Source: an uncultured Verrucomicrobiales bacterium (GTDB lineage: Bacteria; Verrucomicrobiota; Verrucomicrobiia; Verrucomicrobiales; DEV007). Taken from it: a stretch of 48,253 bases of DNA. Every line of letters starts with the position of its first letter. Within the stretch, counting starts at the first letter, position 1. Below are positions 36,060-45,904 of this stretch, one piece after another. Location of the stretch: positions 1-48,253 of the forward strand of contig CAJXQE010000008.1 of assembly GCA_913058215.1 (NCBI GenBank), read 5' to 3'. The notes beneath the pieces were generated by a model, which made no database searches, was not told the DNA's origin, and saw only the letters and a list, made by a program, of their open reading frames with translations. Made by a program: the position numbers and the translations under genes.

Positions 36060-36662
36060 ATGAAAATTGGTTTGCTCCTTCTGTTTCTCTTTGGGTCTTT
36101 GATTTCTGGAATGGCGCAGGACCTGCCTACGATTTCACTCCGATCGAAGGATGGGCGCACGATCGATGCACAGATTCTCTATCGACTTGCGGACGGGAAA
36201 ACTGGTTTCCGAGTCCGGCGGGGAAATGGCGCAGAGTTCGATATCGAATCCAGCTCGCTAACAATAGACTCGATTCTGGGAGCGAGTCAGGAACTGCAAC
36301 GTCAGGAGAGAGAAATGGCCGGGGATATCAAAGAGGTCCTCGTTACCCATAAAGTGACGAAATTCATCGAGGGGAAGTATCACTACTGGTTTGATATCCG
36401 AAATCTCCGGGTGGAGGCCTTTTCAGGAAAAGTGAAGATCACACTTCTAAACAAGAAGGAAGGAGTCACCAATGGAGACGCGGTGTTTTCGAGCCCTGCT
36501 CCCATTGCCCCTGGATCCGGCGCCAACGGAACACTAGAGAGCGAGACCGGCCCGCCTTCCGTTTCTGGCGATGCTTCGGTTGTTGGATTTCTCTACGAGG
36601 TAATCGAAGACGAAAAGGTTGTCTATGAACGGAAAGTGAAGATTCCGGACCAGGTTAAGTGA
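36060..36662 (+). CDS. Exported SHD1-like domain protein of unknown function
   Basis: The 200-residue product has a signal peptide (KIGLLLLFLFGSLISGMAQ). Residues 24-70 resemble the SLA1-homology (SHD1) module found in many PVC exported proteins: ISLRSKDGRTIDAQILYRLAD...FRVRRGNGAEFDIE. Residues 90-200 form a second beta-rich domain with VKITLLNKKEG and ending YEVIEDEKVVYERKVKIP, with no recognised family. A ribosome binding site is weak (GAGAG next to the ATG). It follows the DUF1501 gene by 86 bases, possibly in one transcript. Confidence 0.6.
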   Translation: MKIGLLLLFLFGSLISGMAQDLPTISLRSKDGRTIDAQILYRLADGKTGFRVRRGNGAEFDIESSSLTIDSILGASQELQRQEREMAGDIKEVLVTHKVTKFIEGKYHYWFDIRNLRVEAFSGKVKITLLNKKEGVTNGDAVFSSPAPIAPGSGANGTLESETGPPSVSGDASVVGFLYEVIEDEKVVYERKVKIPDQVK

Positions 36663-36973
36663 TTTCAGCGATTTTGCGTGAATTTGAAATGGGAGTGTGG
36701 AAGTGGGGATTGGCGAGATGTTTCCCATCTGGGCTCGCCGCATTTCCGAATATGGCGGGAGAGGTCTCACGTAGTATGGCGAGAGCTTTTTCCTCCTTCG
36801 GCATTTCTCGTAAGGCTTCCGCCAGCAATAATTCACGATCGAAATATTAGGCGTTAGCCGATAAACCATAAATCCCCAACCGTCCCCGCCAAACCCCTCA
36901 CGCAACAACGTAGCGGCTTGGAGTAGCCGGGTTCCTGGGATACGCTACCTTCCCTGACCTCGTCCACCCTTTC
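36663..36973. other. Intergenic region without recognised gene
   Basis: Short frames on both strands cross this stretch, but none looks like a protein family. It should hold the promoter of the DUF1552/DUF1592 pair. A short GGC-GTTA-GCC hairpin near 36850 is the only visible structure. Confidence 0.4.
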
Positions 36974-38233
36974 ATGAATCGCCGACATTTCCTTCGATCC
37001 TCTTCTCTGGCGCTTTCCCTGCCGCTGCTGGAGTCCTTTCGTCCACTTCGGGCGGCGGAGGGCGTTGCTGCGACAGTTTCCGTGAAACGTCTCGTCACGA
37101 TTGGTACCTATCTGGGTTTTCACACACCGAGCTGGTTTCCGAAAACTCATGGTCGGGACTATGAGATGTCGAAAGTTTTGGCACCACTCGAGGATCTGCG
37201 GGAGGAATTTTCAATTTTCTCCGGACTGGATCACCGTGCGCCCAATGGGCACAAGAACTGGAGTAATTTTCTGACGGGAAAGGGAACTCCAGGGATATCT
37301 TTTGACCAGATCGTCGCCAGGCAGATCGGCGATCAATCCCGCTTCGCGTCGCTCCAGGTAACCTGTGGTTCACCCGGTGCCGGGCAGATGAGTTATACGA
37401 AGGAGGGGATTGCGCTTCCCGCGATCGGACGTCCCAGCGTTCTCTACGGAAAGCTTTTCAGTTCCGATTCGGACAAGGCGCGCATGGAATACATCCTTGA
37501 GAGCAATGGCAGTGCGCTCGACCTCGTTCTCGATGAGGCCCGGGCGCTGAAACGGGAAGTGAGTGCTCGTGATGCCGAGAAGCTGGACGAGTATTTCTCC
37601 TCGGTTCGCGATGTTGAAAAGAAGGTGCAGAAGCAGCGGAAGTGGCTCGAGGTTCCCACGGCGAAGGTGGATTTCACTCTTCCGGACTACGATCCGGTCG
37701 CTCCGGACCTTTCGCTTGAATGTGAGGGGATCATTTATGAACTGATGGCGCTTGCTTTGGAAACGGATTCGACGCGGGTGATCTCGATGCTGGTTCCCGG
37801 TCAGGGGCAGGTTTTCACAATCGAAGGGGAGAAGCTGAGTGCGGGATATCATGGGCTTTCTCATCACGGAAATGACTCGGATAAGATTGCGGAGTTCAAT
37901 CAGGTGGGAACGGAGCATGTGACACGCTTCGGTGGGTTTCTGCGGCTCCTGTATGAAAAGAAGGATGCCGAGGGTCAGCCGATTCTAGATAGTACGGCTG
38001 TTCTCTATGGAAGCGGAATGGGAGATGCGAATACGCACAACAACAGTCGGCTTCCAATTCTCCTGGCGGGCGGGGGATTCAAGCACGGCGCACACCATGC
38101 CATTGATCGGGATGAGGAGACGAGTGCGACGCCTTTGCTGGGAGATCTCTATCTCTCGATCATGCAAGCGATGGGCGTAGAGGAAGAGCGCTTCGTGAAG
38201 GCGAAACGGAACATGAATGACTTCGTCCTCTAG
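36974..38233 (+). CDS. DUF1552 protein with twin-arginine signal
   Basis: The 419-residue product has a Tat leader (MNRRHFLRSSSLALSLPLLES), then the DUF1552 body. Characteristic parts are TIGTYLGFHTPSWFP, YEMSKVLAPLEDLREEFSIF, HKNWSNFLTG and the C-terminal GLSHHGND...LYGSGMGDANTH. The fold is thought to be related to DUF1501. In PVC bacteria DUF1552 genes stand next to DUF1592-type cytochrome genes, and here the partner starts 14 bases downstream. Their joint role is unknown; a periplasmic redox or hydrolytic complex is inferred from context. Confidence 0.88.
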   Translation: MNRRHFLRSSSLALSLPLLESFRPLRAAEGVAATVSVKRLVTIGTYLGFHTPSWFPKTHGRDYEMSKVLAPLEDLREEFSIFSGLDHRAPNGHKNWSNFLTGKGTPGISFDQIVARQIGDQSRFASLQVTCGSPGAGQMSYTKEGIALPAIGRPSVLYGKLFSSDSDKARMEYILESNGSALDLVLDEARALKREVSARDAEKLDEYFSSVRDVEKKVQKQRKWLEVPTAKVDFTLPDYDPVAPDLSLECEGIIYELMALALETDSTRVISMLVPGQGQVFTIEGEKLSAGYHGLSHHGNDSDKIAEFNQVGTEHVTRFGGFLRLLYEKKDAEGQPILDSTAVLYGSGMGDANTHNNSRLPILLAGGGFKHGAHHAIDRDEETSATPLLGDLYLSIMQAMGVEEERFVKAKRNMNDFVL

Positions 38234-38247
38234 CAGGATTTCTTGCC

Positions 38248-40848
38248 ATGAAAATTCCCCTGATCTCTTTGATTCTCTCGGCTTTCGGTGTCGCGTTTGT
38301 CTCGGGCGAGACAACTCCGATTGCGAAGCACGTCGATGCCTTTCTCGTCGAGTATTGTCTTGATTGTCACGATGCCGATTCTGAGAAAGGGGATATCAAT
38401 CTTGATTTCATCAAGATCGACTGGAGCGATCCACATGCGGCGGCGGTCTGGGCAAAGGCCTGGGAAATGCTCGAAGGGGGAGAGATGCCGCCTGAGGATA
38501 AAAAGCAGCCTTCCGCCGGGGAGTTGGCCTCAGTGGTTTCCTGGCTCGAGGAAGAGTTGCTCGCGAATGATCGGCCCGGAGGAACGGTACTGCGTCGTCT
38601 GAGTCGGCAAGAATACGAAAACTCGGTCAGCGATGCCCTGAAGGTTCCCTTCAAAGTTCCGCAGTCTTTTCCCGCAGACATGGAGCATCATGGCTTTGAT
38701 AATAGTGGAGAGGGCCTCGTGCTATCTCCTCCGCTCATGGCTCAGTATTTGGAAATTGCGACGGTTGCTGCGGACAGTGTGTTGCCTCCTCCGGTGGAGC
38801 AACAGCGGGTGAAGAAGGAGACGAAATCAATCGGGCCGGGCGACTTCACCCTTAATTTTACAACCGGTCACGAGATCGACGGAGTTTTGCGGATGGCTCT
38901 CTCCAGTGATCCGCTCGCCCGTGGTTCGGTTTGGCCGAATCGATTCGAGGCAAAGGTGGCAGGGGTGTATCAGGTAAAGATCGACCTTTCGGCGTACGAA
39001 CCCGGTGAAGATCACACTCCTGTTGTTCATCTCCTCTCGCATACTTCGGATGGCAATAATTTCGCGAGTGCGAATGGTCTTTCGGTGTCGGCGGAGTTTA
39101 CGGTGACCGACGACCAGCCGAAAACCTTTCGGGCCGATGTGGAATTGCAGAGAGGGGAGACCATCGTGGTTCACTATGAAAATGCGCCATTGAGTAGTGA
39201 TCAGGATAAGGCGCGGGAATGGATGCCGCGTCTCGCGGGGCAGCTCTTAGAGATGTTTCGCGCGGATCCGGAACTGGGGGCTGCCTGGATGAAGGCGGGC
39301 TATCAGCGCTCCGATCGCGGATGGAGCTGGTTGGAGAGGATTGAAGCGATTCGGAAAGAAGGTGGGCTCGACATTGAGGACTTTGATCCGGATTCTCCGG
39401 AAGTGAAGGAATTTGCGATGAAAATGGCCCGCCAGTCTGTAAACCTTGTCGAGACAATGTCGTGCTACCTCTTTGCGACCGGTCCGGCGATCGACATTCA
39501 TCGCATGGCGGTGACGGGGCCGCTTCGCTTGATTGCGGATGACGATGAGGAGACGCAGAAAAGAATCACGGCGCGCTTTCTCGGAGAGCGGGCAGGGCGT
39601 GGTGATCGCGAATACGCGGAGGCGATTCTCCGTCCTTTTCTCGAAAAGGCGTTTCGTCGTCCGGCGACGGAGGAGCAGGTGGAAAAATATCTAGAGATCG
39701 CGATGAAGCATCAGGAGGAGGGCCATCGATTCGAGGATGGTCTTCATCTCGCGGTGCGGGCCTCGCTTTGTTCAACGAATTTTCTCTATAGGGGGCAACG
39801 CGAAGGGCCACTCGATGGGTTTGATCTAGCCTCGCGACTTTCCTATTTTTTGACCAGCGCTCCTCCCGATTCGACACTGTGGAAACTCGCCTCCAATGGA
39901 ACTCTCTCGGATCCGAAGGTTCTCCAGGCGCAGACCCGGCGGCTCCTTAAGCACAGCCGGGTGAAAAACTTTCTCGATTCGTTTACCGGCCAGTGGCTTG
40001 ATCTGCGTCTTTTGCCAGACATCATGCCGGACACGCGACTGCTGAATTGGAACGATAAGGATCTCAAGGCGGTTACTGAAGAGACGGAACTTTTTGTCGC
40101 AGAAATTCTCCGCAAAAATCATCCTCTCGAAACATTCATTGATCCCGATTTTACCTATCTCAACAAGCGCAACGCCAAGCTCTACGGAATCAAGCATCCG
40201 AACTCGGATAAGATGACGCGGGTTGATCTCAAGCGAGGGGGGCGTCGCGGGGGGATTCTCACACAGGCAAGCGTCATGATGGCGACGGCGAACGGAGTGG
40301 ATACCCAACCGGTTCTTCGCGGTGTATGGCTTTTGGAAAATGTGCTCGGGGATCCTGTTCCTGAACCTCCTTCAAGTGTGCCGGCTGTGGAGCCGGATAC
40401 GAGCGGCGCGAAATCGATTCGGGAGCTGCTTGATCGGCACAAGGCGGATGCGAGTTGCGCCGGGTGTCATAAGAAGATCGATCCCCCGGGTTTCGCCCTG
40501 GAAAATTTTGATCCGGTAGGTCGATGGCGCGATCACTATCCGGTGTATAAAAAAGTGGACGACAAAGTCGTGCGAAAAGACGGCCTCGCCGTGGATGCCC
40601 TGGGCACACTCGAAGATGGCACTGAGCTGAGGGATGTGACGGATCTAAAGCTCTATCTCGTCGAGAACATCGAGCTCTTTGGCAATTGCCTAGCGGAGAA
40701 GTTGCTCATCTATGCGACAGGTCGTGAGCTCAGCTTTGGCGATCGCAAAGAAGTAGAGAGGATCGTAGAAGAGGTGCAGGAGGAGGGAAACGGTTTTCAG
40801 GACCTGATCGTTGCGCTTGTTCTCAGCGAATCTTTCCGGACAAAGTAG
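38248..40848 (+). CDS. DUF1592/DUF1588/DUF1585 cytochrome c-like protein
   Basis: The 866-residue exported protein has a signal peptide (LISLILSAFGVAFVSGE) and the modular order known from planctomycete cytochrome proteins. It has an N-terminal heme motif CLDCH at 37-41, a DUF1587 block (LRRLSRQEYENSV near 114-126), a beta-rich middle (about 190-300), DUF1595/DUF1592 helices with FLTSAPPDSTLWKLA, then DUF1588. The latter contains a second heme motif CAGCH at 737-741 followed by KKIDPPGFALENFDPVGRWRD. DUF1585 closes with EKLLIYATGRELSFGDR. Two heme sites imply electron transfer outside the cytoplasm. It forms a tight pair with the upstream DUF1552 gene. Confidence 0.9.
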   Translation: MKIPLISLILSAFGVAFVSGETTPIAKHVDAFLVEYCLDCHDADSEKGDINLDFIKIDWSDPHAAAVWAKAWEMLEGGEMPPEDKKQPSAGELASVVSWLEEELLANDRPGGTVLRRLSRQEYENSVSDALKVPFKVPQSFPADMEHHGFDNSGEGLVLSPPLMAQYLEIATVAADSVLPPPVEQQRVKKETKSIGPGDFTLNFTTGHEIDGVLRMALSSDPLARGSVWPNRFEAKVAGVYQVKIDLSAYEPGEDHTPVVHLLSHTSDGNNFASANGLSVSAEFTVTDDQPKTFRADVELQRGETIVVHYENAPLSSDQDKAREWMPRLAGQLLEMFRADPELGAAWMKAGYQRSDRGWSWLERIEAIRKEGGLDIEDFDPDSPEVKEFAMKMARQSVNLVETMSCYLFATGPAIDIHRMAVTGPLRLIADDDEETQKRITARFLGERAGRGDREYAEAILRPFLEKAFRRPATEEQVEKYLEIAMKHQEEGHRFEDGLHLAVRASLCSTNFLYRGQREGPLDGFDLASRLSYFLTSAPPDSTLWKLASNGTLSDPKVLQAQTRRLLKHSRVKNFLDSFTGQWLDLRLLPDIMPDTRLLNWNDKDLKAVTEETELFVAEILRKNHPLETFIDPDFTYLNKRNAKLYGIKHPNSDKMTRVDLKRGGRRGGILTQASVMMATANGVDTQPVLRGVWLLENVLGDPVPEPPSSVPAVEPDTSGAKSIRELLDRHKADASCAGCHKKIDPPGFALENFDPVGRWRDHYPVYKKVDDKVVRKDGLAVDALGTLEDGTELRDVTDLKLYLVENIELFGNCLAEKLLIYATGRELSFGDRKEVERIVEEVQEEGNGFQDLIVALVLSESFRTK

Positions 40849-40941
40849 GCTGGGAGTCCTAAGACAGAACCATGTGCCAAAGTGTGTTGGACTTTCCAAG
40901 CAACCATCCCATTTTTCCCGCTCATCCATAATCTCCATCTA

Positions 40942-41772
40942 ATGAAAGAAAATACTTCCCGAATCTTTATTCTGCTGACTGCATTCGCATTGTGCCTTGT
41001 CGGATCGCTCCAGGCTCACGAACACGATAAAAAGAAAGCAGAAGCAAAACCTGATCGGAGTCCTACGAGTATTGGCAAGGTGCTCGTGTTTGGCGGAACG
41101 GGCTGGTATCGGCATCCGGAGACTGCGGCGATCAACGGGTGGATTTCCCGCCTCACTGATGACCTTGGAATGCAGATAGACGTTTCTGAGTCTCCCAAGG
41201 ATCTGCAGCTCATTTTAAAGAATTACCAGGTCCTCGTTTTAAACAACAGTAACGAATTGTCCAGCCTCCTCGATGAGAAGCAGAGGAAGTCCGTTGAAGA
41301 CTGGTACAAAGACGGCGGTGGTATTGTCGCTTTGCATGCAGCGCTGGTGCATCAGAAGGAATGGAAATGGCTCAGCGAACTGGGTGGCTGTGACTTCAAC
41401 AGCGACTCCGAGTTTCTCGAAGCAAAGGTGGTCGTGGATCCGAAGGGGAAAAATCATCCGGCGGTGAAAGGACACGGCGACTCGTTTCTCTACACTGCCG
41501 ACTGGACCAATCATGATGAGTCGGTCACGGGAAAGCCGGGCTTTCAGGTTTTGCTGCGGGTGGATGAAAGCACTTTCGAACCGGTTCGAGAATACTTTTT
41601 GGATAAGGGTGGTAAAGGGATGGGGAAGGATCATCCCATCGCCTGGATCAACACCCTGAACGATGGGCGGTTCTTCTATACTGAACTCGGCCACAATGTC
41701 GATTCAATGGAAACTCCATTCGGTCGGCAGCATATTGTCGAAGCGATCAAGTGGGCTGCCCGGCAGGATTGA
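40942..41772 (+). CDS. Exported ThuA-like domain protein
   Basis: The ATG at 40942 gives 276 residues with a signal peptide (RIFILLTAFALCLVGSLQAH). An upstream start at 40882 would bury it. The ThuA (trehalose utilization) domain, a glutamine-amidotransferase-like fold, runs from about 45 to 270. It shows GKVLVFGGTGWYRHPE, YQVLVLNNSNELSS, GGGIVALHAALVH, KDHPIAWINTLNDGRFFYTELGH and the closing IVEAIKWAARQD. No cysteine nucleophile typical of class I amidotransferases is visible at the usual position. Substrate and role are unknown. It lies 93 bases after the DUF1592 gene and may share its transcript. Confidence 0.85.
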   Translation: MKENTSRIFILLTAFALCLVGSLQAHEHDKKKAEAKPDRSPTSIGKVLVFGGTGWYRHPETAAINGWISRLTDDLGMQIDVSESPKDLQLILKNYQVLVLNNSNELSSLLDEKQRKSVEDWYKDGGGIVALHAALVHQKEWKWLSELGGCDFNSDSEFLEAKVVVDPKGKNHPAVKGHGDSFLYTADWTNHDESVTGKPGFQVLLRVDESTFEPVREYFLDKGGKGMGKDHPIAWINTLNDGRFFYTELGHNVDSMETPFGRQHIVEAIKWAARQD

Positions 41773-41923
41773 GTTTCGCGGGATTCTCATTGTCAGAAAT
41801 TTTCAACGGAGGCTGTTTCGGCCCGGCCTGCCAGTAAGGCGAGACGCAATCGTGGGCTCCCTTTCCGGTTAGATTGTGGAAGTATTCGGGCCGAGTATCC
41901 AAGCAACCACTCCTTTTTCTTCT

Positions 41924-42799
41924 ATGATCGTCAAAGTCTTACTGCCCCTCATTCTCGCCTTCATCATGTTCTCGCTCGGCCTTGGGCTGAGAGGGAATGA
42001 CTTTGCGCGAGTCGTCAAATTTCCGAAGGCCTTCGGAATGGGAATGTTCAATCAGTTGATTCTGCTCCCCCTGGTCGCTTTCGGAATTGTGGTGTTGTTC
42101 AAACCGGCGCCGGAACTTGCCGTAGGAATCATGATACTCGCGTTCTGTCCCGGTGGAGTCACATCCAACGTCCTGACGCGGGTCGCTGGAGGAAACATTC
42201 CACTATCGATTTCGATGACCGCAATCGTCAGCCTTCTTTCCATAGTCACGGTTCCGATCCTGGTGGCGCTCAGTGTGAATCACTTCATGGGAGTAGATGG
42301 TCCCGAGGTTAATGTAGCCAAGCTCGGTTTTCAGATGTTTCTGATTACGGCTGTGCCGGTGGGGCTCGGGATGCTTTTGACCAAGGTGGCACCGAATCTT
42401 GTGGCACGAATTGACAAGGGCGTGTCGAGGGCGGCGCTCGCGCTTTTTATCTTTATTGTCATCGCAGCTTTGGCAAAGAATTGGGAAGTTTTTTCCAGTA
42501 ATCTTCCTAAGCTCGGGCCGGCTCTTGTTCTGCTGAATGTCATTCTCCTTGTCATCGGTTTACTCACGGCCAGGGCTGTGCGACTCGGAGTGCAGGATGC
42601 GAGTACCATTGCGATTGAATCGGGTATTCAAAATGGAACTCTCGCCATCGCGGTAGGGGCCCTGATCGCGGGTTCTGACACGGCGAATCTGCCTCCAACC
42701 ACCGTTCCTGCAGCAGTTTACGGTATTACGATGTACCTGGTGTCCGTGCCCTTCGTGATCTGGCGCCGTCGTCTTCAGTCCGATGTGAAGACTGAATAG
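41924..42799 (+). CDS. Bile acid:sodium symporter (BASS) family transporter
   Basis: The ATG at 41924 gives 291 residues that begin in the first helix (VLLPLILAFIMFSLGLGL). A GTG at 41876 would add 16 residues. About nine or ten helices are present. Family signatures are LAFCPGGVTSNVLTRVAGGNIPLSISMTA in two adjoining blocks near 78-106, and ESGIQNGTLAIAVGALIAG near 230-248, which matches the sodium-site crossover region. Bacterial members import various organic anions with sodium. The substrate is unknown. Confidence 0.85.
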   Translation: MIVKVLLPLILAFIMFSLGLGLRGNDFARVVKFPKAFGMGMFNQLILLPLVAFGIVVLFKPAPELAVGIMILAFCPGGVTSNVLTRVAGGNIPLSISMTAIVSLLSIVTVPILVALSVNHFMGVDGPEVNVAKLGFQMFLITAVPVGLGMLLTKVAPNLVARIDKGVSRAALALFIFIVIAALAKNWEVFSSNLPKLGPALVLLNVILLVIGLLTARAVRLGVQDASTIAIESGIQNGTLAIAVGALIAGSDTANLPPTTVPAAVYGITMYLVSVPFVIWRRRLQSDVKTE

Positions 42800-42890
42800 T
42801 ACATTGAGGTACAGCGCATTGGCAATTTTCACTCCTGACTAAGAGGGATATATCATTGATCTATCCCCGCACTCTGCAGTAGAAAACCCC

Positions 42891-45335
42891 ATGCCCAACC
42901 GTCTGGTCCTACACCTCTCAATTTTTTCGCTTGCTGCTTTCGGCACCATCCTTGCTGCTGATCAGCCACCGATTCCTGATTTTACGAAAGGTGCGAAGCT
43001 CGATCGCAAGGCACCTCATGATTGGAACCTCGGACCGACCGGTGCGCGTGGCTGGGTATATGGGTGGCGCGGGGAGTCGACAGCCAGTCGGCAGATTCTG
43101 ATTACTGAGGTTGCGGAAGGTTCGCCTTCTGATGGCTTACTTGCCAAAGATGATGTGATTCTCGGCCTCCAGGGCAAATCTTTCGACAGCGACGCCCGGA
43201 TCTCTTTCGCCAAAGCGATTACCTCGGCCGAGGCCGGAGATGGTTCGCTGAAACTGATTCGCTGGCGAGATGGTCAGGCAGGGCCGATTGAAATTCGGAT
43301 CCCGGTGATGGGGAGTTATTCGGCAACTGCTCCTTACGATTGCGAAAAATCGAAACGCATTTTTGAAGCGGGTTGCAAAGCGATTGCGAGCCAGTTGCAG
43401 AATCCTGACAAAAAGCGCAGGCATGCGATTGTCAGGGTGTTGAATGCGATGGCTCTTCTCGCCAGTGGGGAGGAGAAGTATGTGCCATTGATAAAAAAAG
43501 AGGCTCAATGGGCTTCGGAGTGGGAGATTCAGGAAGGCGATCTTCACGCATGGTCGGCTGGCTGGGTGAATCTTTTTCTCGGCGAGTATTTACTTGCGAC
43601 GGGAGACGAATCTGTTCGTCCCACTATGAACCGTTTGAGTTACGAAATCGCAACCGGGCAGAGCCAGGTAGGAACGTGGGGGCACCGGTTTGCGTATGAA
43701 CACAACGGAATCCTGCGAGGCTACGGCGCGATGAATCAGGTTGGTCTCAGTCTCACGGCTTCGCTGGTGATTGCGCGTGAAGCTGGCGCGAATGATCCTC
43801 AGATCGAAGAAGCCATTGCCAAGAGCAGGCGCTTCCTCGAATTCTATGTTGGGCGTGGTGCGATTCCCTACGGAGATCATCACCCCTGGTTGCAGATGCA
43901 TGATGACAACGGGAAGGCGTCCGCTGCCGCGGTGATGTTCGACTTTCTGGGAGACGCGGAGGCAACTTCGTTCTTCAGCCGGATGGGAACTTCTTCCTAC
44001 GGGATTGAAAGGGAGTCCGGGCACACCGGAAACTTTTTCAACATGCTCTGGGCTTTGCCGGGCGTGTCCCGATCCGGACCGGAGGCGACCGGCGCCTGGG
44101 TAAAAGAATCTGCCTGGTTGCTTGATCTTGCCCGGACCTGGGATGGTCAGTTTGATTTTCTCGGCAAGCCGGCTGCGACTGGCGGGGAACACTCCTATCA
44201 CGGATGGGATTGCACCGGGGCCTATTTGTTAGGGTATTCGCTGGGCAGAAAAGAATTACGCTTCACGGGTGCGAAGCCCAGTATGGCACCGACGATTTCG
44301 CGAGCAGATGCAGGGACTCTGATTTCCGAAGGCCGCGGATGGATGCCGGAATCGAAGGCGTTATCCTACGAAACGAGAACGGTTGAGGAGCTTCTTCAAA
44401 ACCTGGTTAGTTGGTCACCGGTCATCCGGGAGCGCGCGGCTCTGGCCCTTGCCGGGAAAAAAGGAGAGGAGTCGAAGATTTTGCCTGCTCTGATTCGAAT
44501 GGCGAAGGCGGAAGATATGAATGCAAAATTCGGTGCCTGTGCTGCTTTCGAACAGCTGGGTCCCCGGGGCGCAGAAGGCGTCACTGTTTTGACTGCTCTG
44601 CTGAAATCCAATGACTACTGGCTCTGTGCTCAGGCGGCTGAAGCTCTCGCCGGAATCGGTGAGCCTGCCCGTGTTGCAATCCCCTCTCTCCTCGAATTGG
44701 TGGCCCGGCCTCCGCATCCGGATGACAGTCGGGCGTATCTTCAACGATACCTTGCCTTTGCTTTATTCGACCAACGAAATGGTCTCATCGGGAAGTCTCT
44801 GGAGTTGGTAGATCGAGATCTCTTGAGAAATGCGGCAGAGGCAGTGTTGCGAAACCAGGACGGTCGTGCCCGGGGGACATTGCAAACGGTCTACAAGCAA
44901 CTTTCTGAGGAAGAGATTAAACCACTTCTTCCGGCGATTTATGAGGCTGTGGTCGAACAGTCTCTGAGCGGGGTCATGTTCTCAGACGGTATCCGGATGG
45001 CCGGGCTCGACATTCTGGCCCAACACCGGATCAGCGAAGGGTTGCCTTTGTGCCTCGAACTGATTGAACTTGATCGTTGGGGATCAGACCGCCGCTTCAA
45101 CGGCTGTCTTGCTGCGTTGAGAAAATACGGCGCGGCTGCGAAACCTCTTCTTCCGAAAATGCGTGAGTTCACAAGCGAGCTTGGTGAGCACCCGAAATTT
45201 GCCGTACTCAAACCGGAGGCCCGCCAACACAATGAGAAGATGACGAAACACTACGAAGCTCTTCTTAAAATTATTCGGGATATTGATTCGGCGGAGAATG
45301 CTGGCAGCGATCTCATTTCTCTTCCCGAAGAATAG
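42891..45335 (+). CDS. Exported DUF6288-like protein with PDZ, helical toroid and HEAT repeats
   Basis: The 814-residue product has a signal peptide (LVLHLSIFSLAAFGTILAAD). A PDZ-like domain spans about 50-145 (LGPTGARGWVYG, EGSPSDGLLAKDDVILGLQG). Residues 160-460 are an alpha/alpha toroid-like helical domain with GDLHAWSAGWVNLFLGEYLLATGD, RGYGAMNQVGLSL and HSYHGWDCTGAYLLGYSLG. Residues 500-790 are HEAT-like repeats (VIRERAALALAGKKG, AKFGACAAFEQLGPRG, YWLCAQAAEALAGIGEPA). This order matches DUF6288 proteins of PVC bacteria, which have no assigned function. A periplasmic scaffold or glycan-related toroid enzyme is inferred only from domain shape. Confidence 0.75.
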   Translation: MPNRLVLHLSIFSLAAFGTILAADQPPIPDFTKGAKLDRKAPHDWNLGPTGARGWVYGWRGESTASRQILITEVAEGSPSDGLLAKDDVILGLQGKSFDSDARISFAKAITSAEAGDGSLKLIRWRDGQAGPIEIRIPVMGSYSATAPYDCEKSKRIFEAGCKAIASQLQNPDKKRRHAIVRVLNAMALLASGEEKYVPLIKKEAQWASEWEIQEGDLHAWSAGWVNLFLGEYLLATGDESVRPTMNRLSYEIATGQSQVGTWGHRFAYEHNGILRGYGAMNQVGLSLTASLVIAREAGANDPQIEEAIAKSRRFLEFYVGRGAIPYGDHHPWLQMHDDNGKASAAAVMFDFLGDAEATSFFSRMGTSSYGIERESGHTGNFFNMLWALPGVSRSGPEATGAWVKESAWLLDLARTWDGQFDFLGKPAATGGEHSYHGWDCTGAYLLGYSLGRKELRFTGAKPSMAPTISRADAGTLISEGRGWMPESKALSYETRTVEELLQNLVSWSPVIRERAALALAGKKGEESKILPALIRMAKAEDMNAKFGACAAFEQLGPRGAEGVTVLTALLKSNDYWLCAQAAEALAGIGEPARVAIPSLLELVARPPHPDDSRAYLQRYLAFALFDQRNGLIGKSLELVDRDLLRNAAEAVLRNQDGRARGTLQTVYKQLSEEEIKPLLPAIYEAVVEQSLSGVMFSDGIRMAGLDILAQHRISEGLPLCLELIELDRWGSDRRFNGCLAALRKYGAAAKPLLPKMREFTSELGEHPKFAVLKPEARQHNEKMTKHYEALLKIIRDIDSAENAGSDLISLPEE

Positions 45336-45397
45336 ATGACGGTCTTTTCGGAGTTCGATATCAAACTGGGTAATTCAGAAAAAGGCTCGGGATAGTT

Positions 45398-45904
45398 TTA
45401 TTCCTCACGCAGGAGAACAATCCGGAAAATTCGAAAAATTGCCACTCCTCCGAAGTAGAGGAGGCCCCAGGAGAGAAGGCTGGGGAGATGCTCGGTGAGT
45501 GAGTCCTCTCCAGTGACTCCGGCAAAGGAACTTACGAGAGCAACGAGGAATGCACTCACGAAAGCCCATATGACGCGAATGATCGCACCGATCCTGAGAC
45601 CCTGAATATCTGTGAGACTCAACACGAGTCCCAGCATCCAGGCGATTGTAAGCGGCCAGCCTGCGACCCCTTCCATAAACCAACCGGCTACGAGAATCAG
45701 AAATCCGTATCCTGCAATTTTCAGGAATTCGTCAAAAGAAAGGGGCCAGTGCCAGCGTACTGAATGGTCGACTTTCGAGAAGAGAAATGAGATCAGGAAG
45801 TAGCCGAAAAAATCAGCGAAGACAATCGTATCAATCTTCGAGATCAGTTCCGATTCTGACTTTTCGGTCATCGCGATCCAAATGAGCCATCCACACACTG
45901 CCAC
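45398..45904 (-). CDS. Hypothetical polytopic membrane protein, start uncertain
   Basis: From the GTG at 45904 the product has 168 residues and about four or five helices (TIVFADFFGYFLISFLF, AGYGFLILVAGWFM, IRVIWAFVSAFLVALVSSF, LLSWGLLYFGGVAIFRIF). The frame stays open for 54 more codons, back to a stop at 46067-46069. The translation there also looks like protein (AYALADLLFYRHIHG, QDRQPETPIWGQLLQALSYV), yet has no ATG, GTG or TTG. The real start may be a rare codon such as ATT at 46051, or a sequencing frameshift may hide it. No family is recognised. It is divergent from the GH16 gene. Confidence 0.55.
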   Translation of the reverse strand: MAVCGWLIWIAMTEKSESELISKIDTIVFADFFGYFLISFLFSKVDHSVRWHWPLSFDEFLKIAGYGFLILVAGWFMEGVAGWPLTIAWMLGLVLSLTDIQGLRIGAIIRVIWAFVSAFLVALVSSFAGVTGEDSLTEHLPSLLSWGLLYFGGVAIFRIFRIVLLREE

